This document shows, piece by piece, positions 32,269 to 40,997 of a DNA stretch of 47,961 nt. Origin of the DNA: Pseudomonas floridensis (lineage in GTDB: Bacteria; Pseudomonadota; Gammaproteobacteria; Pseudomonadales; Pseudomonadaceae); NCBI RefSeq assembly GCF_002087235.1, contig NZ_MUIO01000010.1, positions 1 to 47,961 of the forward strand. Reading direction: 5' to 3'. The translations under genes were made by a program, and so were the position numbers. The notes under the pieces are model-generated. The model saw only the letters and a list, made by a program, of their open reading frames with translations, did no database searches and had not been told where the DNA came from. Within the stretch, counting starts at the first letter, position 1. Each line of letters begins with the position of its first letter.

Positions 32269-35200
32269 ATGACCCAACACGCATATGCATCGGTTTCACG
32301 ACCTCGGCGCAGGCCGAAGGCTGCCCGCGTGGCAGGCTTCAAAAGCGGCCAGAAAAAGCCTTATCAGCCCTACAAGGCTCCCGATACGGCGTTATCGATT
32401 GCAACCGCCAAGCTTCTTTATTTCCTCAGCGAAGGCCCGATAGTCGGACCGGTTAACGGTTTGCGCTCCGTCAAGCTCGACGGTACCCCGCTGATAGCGC
32501 CGGACGGCAGCGAAAACTTCCCTGGCAGTCGCTGGGACTTTCGGCCAGGCACCGTCGATCAGGATTACATGCCGGGTTTTCCCGCCGTGGAAAACGAGAT
32601 TACACAGGGCTTGCCTGTCGAGCTGACGTCAGACAATGCATGGACCCGTGCCATCAATAACGGGCAGTTATCCGCTGTGCGAATCCGACTGTCATGGCCG
32701 CAGCTCTGGGAACTGCGCAGTAACGGTGATCAGGTCGGGTATCGCATTGATTACGCCATCGATCTATCCGTGGACGGAGGTAGCTTTCTTCCGTACCTGA
32801 GCGCCTCGGTCAATGATAAGGGCACCAGCGAGTACGAACGCAGTCACCGGGTCGATCTGCCTGAAGGCTTTTCCAGTGCGTTGATACGTGTACGGCGGCT
32901 GACGCCGAACAGGCACGACAGCAACATCGCTGACGTGATGCGTATCAGCGGCCTGACCGAAGTCATCGACGCAAAGCTTCGCTACCCGAATCTGGCGGTG
33001 GCCGCATTGCAGTTCGATGCCTCGCAGTTTCAGAACATTCCAAAGTTCAGCCTGCGCGCTCGGGGTCGGATCATTCGGGTACCGAGCAATTACGACCCTG
33101 AAAGTCGCGTGTACGTGGGTAACTGGGACGGCAGCTTCAAGGTTGCCTATTCGAATAACCCGGCCTGGGTCTGGTATGACCTGCTGTTGCATCGCCGGTA
33201 TGGGCTCGGGCGGCGTATCACGGCGGATATGGTGGATCGCTGGACACTCTATGAGATCGGTCGCTACTGCGATGTGATGGTGTCCAACGGCAAGGGCGGT
33301 CTTGAGCCGCGCATGACCACCAACGTGTACCTGCAGGATCAGATTGAGGGGTATGCGCTGCTCTCGGATCTGGCCAGCGTGTTCCATGGCAACAGCTGCT
33401 GGAACGGCTCTCAGGTCACACTGATCGCCGACATTCCGGGCAACGATGACGGCTATGTGTTCACCCGCTCAAACATCATTGGTGAATTTGAATACGGTGC
33501 TGCTGCCTGGCCGGATCGTCACACACGCGCCAAGGTCTCGTGGGACAACCCGGACAACGATTTCAAAACAGAACAGGCGCCTGTCACCAATGATGAGTTG
33601 ATCGGCGTGCTCGGCCATCGGCAGATCGATGTTTCGGCTTTCGCCTGCACCTGCGAAGGGCAGGCCATCCGGCACGGTCTGTGGGTGCTCAAGTCGGAGG
33701 AGTTTGAAAGCTGGTCGGTGACCTTCACGACGGGTATGGAAGGTCGCAACGTTGAACCCGGACAAATCATCTGCATTGCTGACGAGCTGTTTTCAGGGAA
33801 GCTCAATGGCGGCCGGATCGGCGCTGCAACCAATCGCGTCATCACGCTGGATGCCGACGTCGACATCAAGCCCGAGGATCGATTGATCGTGAACCTGCCC
33901 AGCGGCAAGTCGGAAGGGCGCATCGTCAAATCCGTCGAAGGTCGCAAGGTCACGGTAATGGCGGCCTATTCAGAGGTGCCGGAAGCGGAGTGCAGTTGGT
34001 CGGTAGAAAGTGCCGATCTGGCGGTGATGCGTTATCGCGTGCAGACCATCGATCCCCAAGGGCTGCACCAGTTCACGATCACCGCCGTGCAGCACGAGCC
34101 GAGGAAATATGACGCGATTGATCAAGGTGCCCGTATTGATCCCCAACCGATCACGATCATACCGCCCGGCGTAATGCCGGTGCCGAAAGGCATCGAGATC
34201 ACATCACGAAGCGTCATCTCCCAAGGCATCGCGATCACCACCATGCGCATCAGTTGGCCCGCCGTAGACGGTGCGGTGGCGTACAACGTCGAGTGGCGCA
34301 AGGACAATGGCAACTGGATTCGTCTACCGCGCACCGGAAGCCTGGGCGTCGAGGTCGAGAACATCTACGCGGGGCGCTATGTGGCTCGCGTCAGCGCACT
34401 CAATGTCATGGATGTGGCATCGCTGTGGGGCAACAGCGTAGAGGTCATGCTGGGCGGCAAGACAACGCCGCCACCCGTGGTGTCGTTTCTGCGAACAACC
34501 AGCAAGGTGTTCGGTATCAGCCTGCAATGGGGCTTTCCTCCTGGGGCAGAAGATACCCAGCGAACCGAGATCTGGCAGAGCTCGACGCCGAATCGGGAGG
34601 ACGCGAAGAAACTGTCCGACTTCGCCTATCCGCAGTCCAGCCATGACATCAATGGGCTGGCTGCAGGTGCCAGATTTTATTACTGGGCGCGGTTGGTCGA
34701 CCGCACTGGAAATCAGGGCGAGTGGTATCCGCAAGGTGTCGGTGTCGACGGCCAGTCAAGCGTAGATACGGATGACTATGACGACTATTTCGCCGGTCAG
34801 ATCGGCGAGTCGGCTCTTGGCGAGCACCTCTCTGACCGTATCGATCTGATCGACGGCCCAGCCGACTTGCCGGGCTCGGTGAACGGTCGCCTGCAGATCG
34901 TGAGCGGCGAGGTTGAAGCGATCTCGGAGCGCATCGACGGCGTGTTCGCAGAACTGAACCCGCCAATGGCCGGTGATGAAGGCGGCAATGCCGGCGACTC
35001 CCGCGCCTTTGTCGGCGTCTGGTCCGAACAGTCGGCGCGGATCGAGGACGGCATCGCTGTCGGCAAACGCGTCGATACGGTCCAGGTGCAGGTCAAGGAC
35101 ACTACGGCGGTCGTGCAGCAGGTCAGTCAGGCCGTTGTGGATCTGGAGGGCAAGGCCTCGGCCATGTGGTCGGTGAAGCTGCAGGTCAACCAATACGGTC

Positions 35201-35589
35201 AGTACGTCGCAGCCGGGGTCGGGCTGAGCATTGAGAACACTGATGCTGGCCTGCAGAGCCAGTTCCTGGTCAGCGCAGATCGCTTTGCCGTGGTGAATAC
35301 CATCAATGGCGGCCCGGCCACTGCGCCCTTTGTGGTGCAGAACGGCCAGACCTTCATCAGTCAGGCGCTGATTGGTACCGGGTGGATTACCAACGCCATG
35401 ATCGGCAACTTCATACAGTCCAACGACTACGTGCCGGGGGTGCGTGGGTGGCGGCTGGATAAGGCCGGGCTGATGGAGTTCAACGGCGCCGTACCGGGCG
35501 GCGGCAGGCTGACCATCACCCATCGTGCGGTCAAGGTGTTCGATTCCAACAACGTGTTGCGAGTGCAATTGGGAGATTTAAGTGCCTGA
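32269..35589 (+). CDS. Tip attachment protein J-like (host specificity)
   Basis: The 1106-residue protein is the central tail fibre. It starts with a J-type N-terminal region (FLSEGPIVGPVNGLRSVKLDGTPL), has FN3-like modules around 600-760, coiled or helical regions around 840-960 and a C-terminal domain with WRLDKAGLMEFNG. It should bind the host receptor. The end overlaps the next gene by eight bases. Confidence 0.95.
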   Translation: MTQHAYASVSRPRRRPKAARVAGFKSGQKKPYQPYKAPDTALSIATAKLLYFLSEGPIVGPVNGLRSVKLDGTPLIAPDGSENFPGSRWDFRPGTVDQDYMPGFPAVENEITQGLPVELTSDNAWTRAINNGQLSAVRIRLSWPQLWELRSNGDQVGYRIDYAIDLSVDGGSFLPYLSASVNDKGTSEYERSHRVDLPEGFSSALIRVRRLTPNRHDSNIADVMRISGLTEVIDAKLRYPNLAVAALQFDASQFQNIPKFSLRARGRIIRVPSNYDPESRVYVGNWDGSFKVAYSNNPAWVWYDLLLHRRYGLGRRITADMVDRWTLYEIGRYCDVMVSNGKGGLEPRMTTNVYLQDQIEGYALLSDLASVFHGNSCWNGSQVTLIADIPGNDDGYVFTRSNIIGEFEYGAAAWPDRHTRAKVSWDNPDNDFKTEQAPVTNDELIGVLGHRQIDVSAFACTCEGQAIRHGLWVLKSEEFESWSVTFTTGMEGRNVEPGQIICIADELFSGKLNGGRIGAATNRVITLDADVDIKPEDRLIVNLPSGKSEGRIVKSVEGRKVTVMAAYSEVPEAECSWSVESADLAVMRYRVQTIDPQGLHQFTITAVQHEPRKYDAIDQGARIDPQPITIIPPGVMPVPKGIEITSRSVISQGIAITTMRISWPAVDGAVAYNVEWRKDNGNWIRLPRTGSLGVEVENIYAGRYVARVSALNVMDVASLWGNSVEVMLGGKTTPPPVVSFLRTTSKVFGISLQWGFPPGAEDTQRTEIWQSSTPNREDAKKLSDFAYPQSSHDINGLAAGARFYYWARLVDRTGNQGEWYPQGVGVDGQSSVDTDDYDDYFAGQIGESALGEHLSDRIDLIDGPADLPGSVNGRLQIVSGEVEAISERIDGVFAELNPPMAGDEGGNAGDSRAFVGVWSEQSARIEDGIAVGKRVDTVQVQVKDTTAVVQQVSQAVVDLEGKASAMWSVKLQVNQYGQYVAAGVGLSIENTDAGLQSQFLVSADRFAVVNTINGGPATAPFVVQNGQTFISQALIGTGWITNAMIGNFIQSNDYVPGVRGWRLDKAGLMEFNGAVPGGGRLTITHRAVKVFDSNNVLRVQLGDLSA

Positions 35590-35977
35590 GTTTGGATTAA
35601 ATGTGTTTGACGGCAATGCCACACAAACGCTGGGGATGGGCGACTTCACCCTGCAGAGGCTCGCACATATGGTCGTCCCGGCCGAGCGCGCCTCTGGCGT
35701 GGGGGTCAGAAACGATTTCATCTTGATGGACGTGCCCGGCTACGACCCGGCTCGATGTTTCGTGATGATCACCCCGAGAGCCTACGCCAGTTATCCGCAG
35801 CCTGGTCATCCCGACGCCTGGGGCTATGCACCGACTTACTACGATATTGGCGGCTCCAGGATAGGTATTTATACCTACGTCAATCGAAGGCGTCGTGCGG
35901 GCGTCGGCAACAATTATGCGGATGAGTGGATATCCCACACCGTTGAGTGCTCCGTGGAAGTACTAAGGGTTTTGTAA
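35582..35977 (+). CDS. Small tail fibre-associated protein
   Basis: The 131-residue protein overlaps the J-like stop. It begins MPEFGLNVFDGN, a start shared in style with the next gene (MPKYGLAVVNNYG) and with a repeat inside that gene (QPFGLNLFDAAG). This suggests a repeated beta-rich receptor or fibre module. It is probably part of the tail tip or side fibres. The stop overlaps the next ATG by one base. Confidence 0.6.
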   Translation: MPEFGLNVFDGNATQTLGMGDFTLQRLAHMVVPAERASGVGVRNDFILMDVPGYDPARCFVMITPRAYASYPQPGHPDAWGYAPTYYDIGGSRIGIYTYVNRRRRAGVGNNYADEWISHTVECSVEVLRVL

Positions 35978-36699
35978 TGCCGAAATATGGTCTGGCCGTA
36001 GTGAACAATTACGGCTCGCTGGTTATCGATAACGACCACAAGGTCATGGTGTTTTCGGAACGGGGCTCATTCAGGATCGAATCACGTTACAACGACAGGG
36101 AAGGGTACGGCTCTGTCGTGTTTCTCAAGCCCATCTACACCAGTGAACCTCCTCAGGTATTCCTCAGGCACGTCAGTGGCGTGCACTCATCGCTCGGGAT
36201 CTATATCACTCTGCTTGGAGGGCCGGGCCGCTGGACCGGTTTCGCGGTGACGTCCGCCGTGCGCGGCGGCGCACTGCAGAATTACCTGATGGAGTTTGTA
36301 GTCTGCAAGTTCGCGGATCAGCCCAGTGCTCAGCCTTTTGGACTGAACCTGTTCGATGCTGCGGGCCGTCCGGTCTTTTCATCGGATGACAGGGTCGTCC
36401 GCTATCACAAGTTCGCCAAGCACTGGGAGAAAGTCGTCGGCGCGCAAGTGGATATCTACTCCAGCAATGTCGTCATCGATCCGGATGACTTCGTGTGTGC
36501 TTCAGCGATTGACCGCGGTGTCTCCTGGTTCGCCGATGGGGCCGACTTCGTCGGGCTGATCCTGCTCGAAAACAACGTCCCTTCATTGAAGATATCGGCA
36601 CAGGTCACCGGCGGCGGTTATTGGTACTACCAAGGCACCAACGGCACATGCTTCGGCATTCCCGTTTGCAAGTTCCCACCGCATCGCTACTACAACTGA
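35977..36699 (+). CDS. Tail fibre-associated protein with internal repeat
   Basis: The 240-residue protein starts at ATG 35977 (TAATG junction). Two halves each begin with a similar element (YGLAVVNNYGSLVIDNDHKV and FGLNLFDAAGRPVFSSDDRV), so it looks like a tandem version of the preceding small protein. A role in the tail tip or host recognition is inferred from position. Confidence 0.65.
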   Translation: MPKYGLAVVNNYGSLVIDNDHKVMVFSERGSFRIESRYNDREGYGSVVFLKPIYTSEPPQVFLRHVSGVHSSLGIYITLLGGPGRWTGFAVTSAVRGGALQNYLMEFVVCKFADQPSAQPFGLNLFDAAGRPVFSSDDRVVRYHKFAKHWEKVVGAQVDIYSSNVVIDPDDFVCASAIDRGVSWFADGADFVGLILLENNVPSLKISAQVTGGGYWYYQGTNGTCFGIPVCKFPPHRYYN

Positions 36700-36733
36700 A
36701 TGTTGCGCAACGGCGCGACCACAAGGAGACATC

Positions 36734-37663
36734 ATGGCTCAACAGATGATCAATCTGGGCGAGATGCCCAACGGCATGGGCGGCGACACCAATCGCAGCG
36801 CAAACGTGAAGTGCAACGAGAATTTCACCGAGCTATACGCAACCAAAGCTCGCAACGGAAAGAACAGTGACATCACATCACTGGAGGCGCTCACTACGCC
36901 GCTGAGCGTATCGCAAGGTGGAACGGGTGCTACAACGGCGGCCAACGCTCGCGAACTACTCGAGGCTGCGAAAGCAGGCAGTAATCAGGATATTACGGCG
37001 CTCAATGGTCTGAGCACCCCTTTGAGTATTCAGCAGGGCGGTACTGGCTGTAAAACAACTACAGACGTGCTCAAGACGCTGGGGCTGCTCAACAGCACAG
37101 TGACGCCTGCGTTTGCCTCTCTTAAAGCCGCGCAAGGCGTCGTTAGTAACATCAATACCGGGCAAGGCCTTTATTTGGGGTGGAACGAAAGCGGGGGGAC
37201 GGGCGAAGGCAATTTCATCTGCAACAAAGGTCACGGTCGAGGCGGTTTCAGCTGGAGAACAATCAATATAGACAACACCGCCACCGGCCCAGGTATGTAC
37301 TACTCATTTGAAGGAAACCTGTCCGTCCCAGGCTCGGTTTCGCAGGCTTCCGATAGACGCCTGAAAATCAACGATGTGGAGATTACCAACGGGCTGGAGA
37401 AAATTCTCAAGATCCGCCCGGTCGAGTATGACCGCCGATCGATGATCGAGGATGAGGAATATACTTTCCATGAAGCTGGGATGATTGCCCAAGAGCTGTA
37501 CAAGGTGTTGCCGATCGTCGTTACGCCGGGCGGAAAAAAGAAACTGGAAGATCCGATCTGGCGCGTCAATTACACCGGCATCATTCCGTACTTGATCGCC
37601 GCGATCAAAGAGCTGAAGCAACAGGTCGATGACCTGAGCGAATCACGTCATGAGCCCGTGTAG
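36734..37663 (+). CDS. Tail fibre with S74 intramolecular chaperone
   Basis: The 309-residue protein has near repeats SVSQGGTGATTA and SIQQGGTGCKTT in its N-terminal half, typical of phage fibres. The C-terminal ~100 residues form a Peptidase_S74 domain (ASDRRLKIND, EYTFHEAGMIAQEL). This domain drives trimer folding and then cuts itself off before the Ser of SDRRLK. It is the last structural gene. Confidence 0.9.
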   Translation: MAQQMINLGEMPNGMGGDTNRSANVKCNENFTELYATKARNGKNSDITSLEALTTPLSVSQGGTGATTAANARELLEAAKAGSNQDITALNGLSTPLSIQQGGTGCKTTTDVLKTLGLLNSTVTPAFASLKAAQGVVSNINTGQGLYLGWNESGGTGEGNFICNKGHGRGGFSWRTINIDNTATGPGMYYSFEGNLSVPGSVSQASDRRLKINDVEITNGLEKILKIRPVEYDRRSMIEDEEYTFHEAGMIAQELYKVLPIVVTPGGKKKLEDPIWRVNYTGIIPYLIAAIKELKQQVDDLSESRHEPV

Positions 37664-37704
37664 CACTGCCTGCTCATCTGCATAAATCTGCCCCCGCTCA
37701 TTCG

Positions 37705-37726
37705 ACCGCCTGGCGCGGTTTTTTTT
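37705..37726 (+). terminator. Hairpin and T8 run before the endolysin gene
   Basis: ACCGC (37705-37709) and GCGGT (37715-37719) with a 5-base loop lead into eight T, then CTGGAG and ATG 18 bases after the T run. This is the third copy of the same layout. Confidence 0.7.
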
Positions 37727-37744
37727 CGTCTGGAGCAAAGCTTC

Positions 37745-38290
37745 ATGTCTATCACTCGGCAGCAACTGCTGCACATTCTCCCCAACGCCCGCCCTGTCGC
37801 GGGCGTTTTTGTTCCTGTGCTCAACACCGCGATGGGCCGGTATCAGATCGTCACCCGGCTGCGCATTGCCGCGTTCCTCGCCCAGATCGGGCATGAGTCC
37901 AGCCAACTCCGTCACCTGCGAGAACTGGGCGGGGCTGACTATCTCGCCCGATACGACACCGGCCGCCTCGCTGCCCGCCTGGGCAACACTCCCCAGGCCG
38001 ATGGGGATGGTCAGCGGTATCGGGGCAGGGGCCTGATCCACATAACCGGGTTCGACAACTACCGAGGATGCGGCGAGGCACTGGCGCTGGATCTGATCGG
38101 GCAGCCTGAACTGCTGGAGCAGCCAGCGCACGCGGCGATGTCCGCAGCGTGGTTCTGGAGCAGCCGTGGGCTCAACTCGCTCGTGGACAACGGCGAGTTC
38201 CTGAGGATCACCAAAGCCATCAACGGCGGAACCAATGGCCTGGCTGATCGGGAGACGCTTTACGAGCGAGCCCTCGAGGTTCTGGCATGA
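37745..38290 (+). CDS. Endolysin, glycoside hydrolase family 19
   Basis: The 181-residue protein is a GH19 lysozyme/chitinase-type endolysin: AAFLAQIGHESSQL with the catalytic Glu, QRYRGRGLIHITG, and AAWFWSSRGLN with INGGTNGL. It has no signal peptide, so release depends on the holin. It overlaps the Rz start (ATGA). Confidence 0.9.
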   Translation: MSITRQQLLHILPNARPVAGVFVPVLNTAMGRYQIVTRLRIAAFLAQIGHESSQLRHLRELGGADYLARYDTGRLAARLGNTPQADGDGQRYRGRGLIHITGFDNYRGCGEALALDLIGQPELLEQPAHAAMSAAWFWSSRGLNSLVDNGEFLRITKAINGGTNGLADRETLYERALEVLA

Positions 38291-38805
38291 GCGCTTTGCA
38301 CTGGCAGTTGCCTCTGTTGGCCATGCTGATTGGCTCCGGTGTGAGCGGCACCATTGCCTGGCAGTGGCAGGCAAACAGCTTCGGCCGGGAGCTGGCCGAA
38401 CAGGCCGAAGCATTCCAGCGAGAGCGTCAGCAATCGTCAGCCACTTTGATCGCGCTGCAAAGCAACCAACAGGCACAACGGCGAGCGTTAGAGCTGCGCC
38501 TGCAGGAGAGCAATGAAGCTCATTACAAGGAGATGAGAGATGCACAAAACAACCACGCTCGTTTGCGTGATCGGATGGCCACTGCTGATGTGCGGTTGTC
38601 AGTCTTACTCGACAGCGCCCGTTCCGGTCATTACCCAGTGCCTACCAGTCCCGGCACCGGCAGCGTGGTTCATGGAGCCACGCGAGCCGAACTTGACCGG
38701 GCGCATGCTCAACGAATTGTCGGGATCACCGACGACGGCGATCAAGGACTGATCGCATTGAAGGCCTGTCAGGCCTACGTCATGGACGTGACCGCAGCAC
38801 CGTGA
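38287..38805 (+). CDS. Inner-membrane spanin Rz
   Basis: The 172-residue protein has one N-terminal membrane anchor (about 8-26) and a long coiled-coil periplasmic region, as expected for an i-spanin. It pairs with the lipoprotein encoded inside it to fuse inner and outer membranes at the end of lysis. It is coupled to the endolysin gene. Confidence 0.85.
   Translation: MSALHWQLPLLAMLIGSGVSGTIAWQWQANSFGRELAEQAEAFQRERQQSSATLIALQSNQQAQRRALELRLQESNEAHYKEMRDAQNNHARLRDRMATADVRLSVLLDSARSGHYPVPTSPGTGSVVHGATRAELDRAHAQRIVGITDDGDQGLIALKACQAYVMDVTAAP
38540..38752 (+). CDS. Outer-membrane spanin Rz1, embedded in Rz
   Basis: The 70-residue product is read in a different frame wholly within Rz. It has a lipoprotein signal peptide with the lipobox near LLMCGC and a proline-containing mature part (LPVPAPAAWF). 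The embedded arrangement is the classic lambda-like Rz/Rz1 pair. Confidence 0.85.
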   Translation: MHKTTTLVCVIGWPLLMCGCQSYSTAPVPVITQCLPVPAPAAWFMEPREPNLTGRMLNELSGSPTTAIKD

Positions 38806-38810
38806 AAAGA

Positions 38811-38848
38811 GCGACAAGCCAGGATGCGCCAACATCCCGGCTTGTCGC
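38811..38848. repeat. Long perfect-looking hairpin after the lysis genes
   Basis: Bases 38811-38826 pair with 38833-38848 over 16 positions with one mismatch and a CGCCAA loop. No T run follows, so it is not a standard terminator. It may protect mRNA ends or bind a protein between the late operon and the methylase gene. Confidence 0.7.
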
Positions 38849-38953
38849 CGTACCCGCAGAACCTACCTGCAAGTCCAGCCAAGGCTCCCGCTTCGTGCAC
38901 AAAGCGAGCGGATTCTAGCGCCTCTTTTTCTCTTTCGAGGGCTTGCTCACAAA

Positions 38954-39748
38954 ATGAATCAACCTATTATCCCGTGGATGGGCGGCAAGCGCCGTCTGGC
39001 CGACCGACTCATTCCCCTGTTCCCACCCCACGAATGCTATGTCGAAGTGTTCGCAGGCGGTGCGGCCCTCTACTTCATGCGTCCCCAGGCAGCACCCGTC
39101 GAAGTCCTCAACGACATCAACGGCGATCTGGTCACGCTGTACCGCGTCGTGCAAAACCACCTCGAAGAATTCATCCGCCAGTTCAAATGGGCCATCAGCT
39201 CGCGCCAGGTCTTCGAATGGCAAAAAATGACCCGCCCCGAAACCCTCACTGACATCCAGCGCGCCGCCCGATTCTTCTACCTGCAGCATCATGCCTTTGC
39301 AGGCAAAGTCAGCGGCCAGACATTCGGCACCGCCACCACCGGCCCTGCCATCAACCTGCTGCGGATCGAGGAGAACCTGTCCGCCGCTTGGCAGCGGTTG
39401 TCCGGTACCTACGTGGAAAATCTGCCATGGCTTGAATGCGCTGAGCGCTACGACCGGCCTCATACGTTCCATTACATGGATCCGCCGTATTGGCAGACGG
39501 CTGGGTATGGCATGGATTTTCCGTTTGAGAATTACGATCGGATGGCCGAATTCATGCGCAGGTGCAAGGGCAGGGTGATGGTCAGTATCAACGACCATCC
39601 GGATATTCGACGGGTGTTTGAGGGGTTTCATTTCGAGACGCTGGATATTCGGTATACGACGCCGAATCAGCGGCAGGGTGGGGGTGGTAGCAGCCGGGAG
39701 TTGATTGTATTGAGTTGGTCACCTGACACGCTGGGGCAGCTCCTGTAG
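38954..39748 (+). CDS. D12-class N6-adenine DNA methyltransferase (Dam-like)
   Basis: The 264-residue protein methylates adenine N6 in DNA. Motif X is PWMGGKRRL at 7-15, motif I VEVFAGGAAL near 30-39, and motif IV MDPPY in the last third. It stands downstream of the lysis genes with no restriction partner, so protection of phage DNA or altered host methylation is likely. Together with the cytosine methyltransferase at 4139, the prophage encodes two kinds of base methylation. Confidence 0.9.
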   Translation: MNQPIIPWMGGKRRLADRLIPLFPPHECYVEVFAGGAALYFMRPQAAPVEVLNDINGDLVTLYRVVQNHLEEFIRQFKWAISSRQVFEWQKMTRPETLTDIQRAARFFYLQHHAFAGKVSGQTFGTATTGPAINLLRIEENLSAAWQRLSGTYVENLPWLECAERYDRPHTFHYMDPPYWQTAGYGMDFPFENYDRMAEFMRRCKGRVMVSINDHPDIRRVFEGFHFETLDIRYTTPNQRQGGGGSSRELIVLSWSPDTLGQLL

Positions 39749-40022
39749 GTTCACAACGGCACGATCCACGGAGCTAACCCAGTTAGCAACCATCAATACT
39801 TAGATCTGAGACTGCATCATGTATAAGCGTCTTGCTCGACCCGCCTTCTTGATTCTTCCTGCACAATCTGGCCTAAGGTGGTGACCTTCCCAGTAACTTG
39901 ATTTCACCTAGTGAGGTCTAAAGATTTAGCTTGCAATATCAAAATGATGTCAGTAGCTTAATGGCTACTAGCAGTTGCTGGGGCCGCACGCAGTAAACCA
40001 GGCTTTAATACGGCACAGCCAG

Positions 40023-40040
40023 ATTTAGAAGCTTCTAAAT
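40023..40040. promoter_or_regulatory. Perfect 18-bp palindrome, possible operator
   Basis: ATTTAGAAGCTTCTAAAT is a perfect palindrome about 200 bases upstream of the TATAAT that precedes the cassette. A perfect dyad of this size suggests a binding site for a dimeric regulator; the protein is unknown. Confidence 0.45.
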
Positions 40041-40242
40041 TATTAAGTCTAGCGCTATTTGGTTTTAGGTTTTTTCAGAAGGTTTTTAGTTGGTGCAATG
40101 GTTGTCTGTTGAAAAAATCTACATTCTCAGTTGGTCCTATCTCTTGGTTGTGAGTTTTATGGTGGTCTGAGTGGCGGAGTGCGAGCAAGTGTTTGATAGT
40201 TGGGTTGTATTCGATTTGCAAAATCCTTACATTGTTTTTCTC

Positions 40243-40248
40243 TATAAT
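40243..40248 (+). promoter_or_regulatory. Consensus -10 hexamer for the GT51-NTase cassette
   Basis: A perfect TATAAT lies about 110 bases before the GT51-like start, giving a leader of roughly 100 bases. No good -35 stands at 17 bases, so an activator may be needed. Confidence 0.45.
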
Positions 40249-40359
40249 GTGAAGCTTTAATTTTAGTTCGTGGCCTACTTTGGGATATAGATTTCAATAG
40301 TGTGGATATTGTATGGTGGTCGCGATAAGGCTCTGTCAGTCCGTAGGGAATAAAGCTAG

Positions 40360-40995
40360 ATGAAGTCTAAGGTTGTTGCTTTTTTTTCAAGTGTTAGATT
40401 GCGTTTTGAGAAGGTGGTAAGTCTCTATTATGATCTTTTGGGTCGGGTAGAAATGGTTGTAATAAAGATCAGGGAGGTAGATAGTGAGATTGGATGCTCC
40501 AGAGTCTTACCTTCGCTTATCGTTCAAAAAATGCTTGTAGTCGCGGAAGATAAAAGATTCTGGAGTCATCCTGGTTTTGATATTTTGGCCATCTTAAGAT
40601 CTATAGCATTCACAGCGGCAGGACGTTCTCAAGGTGGTAGTACTGTTATTCAACAGCTAGTACGAATTATAACCGGTAGATATGAAAGAACTATTCGACG
40701 AAAGGTTGAGGAGATTTTTGTCGCTTACCATGTGTCCAAAGCGTTGGATCGATCTATATTTCTAAGGGTTTATTTGTCTATGGCTTATTATGGTACAGGA
40801 ATGGAGGGGTTCGATAAATTTATAGATAAAAAGATGCTTTTCCACATAGGTGATTTAGATCTGGCGACGATGGCGGTTGCACGTTTGAAATACCCTGAAC
40901 CATCTCGTGTTAGTGAAAGAAGATTTGATCAAATAAGACGTAGGGAAGCATATTTAGTGCTCAGGTTTAATGCTTTTAAAAATAAGGAAGTCTAG
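40360..40995 (+). CDS. GT51 peptidoglycan transglycosylase-like protein without membrane anchor
   Basis: The 211-residue protein carries the family 51 glycosyltransferase motifs in order. Motif 1 is EDKRFWSHPG with catalytic Glu63, motif 2 GGSTVIQQL at 92-100, motif 3 RKVEE at 114-118, and motif 4 around 127-145 with YLSMAYYG. Normal GT51 proteins polymerise lipid II on the periplasmic face and have an N-terminal membrane helix. Here the first 50 residues are basic and amphipathic with no clear membrane span, so a cytoplasmic or peripheral location is likely. It ends two bases before the NTase-like gene. The cassette is strongly AT-rich against its surroundings. A defence or toxin role is inferred, not shown. 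Confidence 0.75.
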   Translation: MKSKVVAFFSSVRLRFEKVVSLYYDLLGRVEMVVIKIREVDSEIGCSRVLPSLIVQKMLVVAEDKRFWSHPGFDILAILRSIAFTAAGRSQGGSTVIQQLVRIITGRYERTIRRKVEEIFVAYHVSKALDRSIFLRVYLSMAYYGTGMEGFDKFIDKKMLFHIGDLDLATMAVARLKYPEPSRVSERRFDQIRRREAYLVLRFNAFKNKEV

Positions 40996-40997
40996 GG

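Larger units (their letters stand above)
39749..40359. other. AT-rich non-coding stretch before the GT51-NTase cassette
   Basis: Base composition drops sharply to AT-rich after the adenine methylase gene. The stretch holds short hairpins (GCTAAC/GTTAGC at 39773-39787; AGTAGC/GCTACT at 39952-39969), a perfect 18-bp palindrome (40023-40040) and a consensus TATAAT (40243-40248). No convincing gene is seen. It probably carries the promoter and control sites of the next two genes; a small RNA is possible but not demonstrated. Confidence 0.6.

Noticed and set aside
34756..35568. Antisense open frame in the J-like gene
   Set aside because: Covers a clearly coding plus-strand fibre domain; no independent evidence.
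37643..38545. Antisense frame of 300 codons over endolysin and Rz
   Set aside because: Endolysin, Rz and Rz1 explain this DNA fully.
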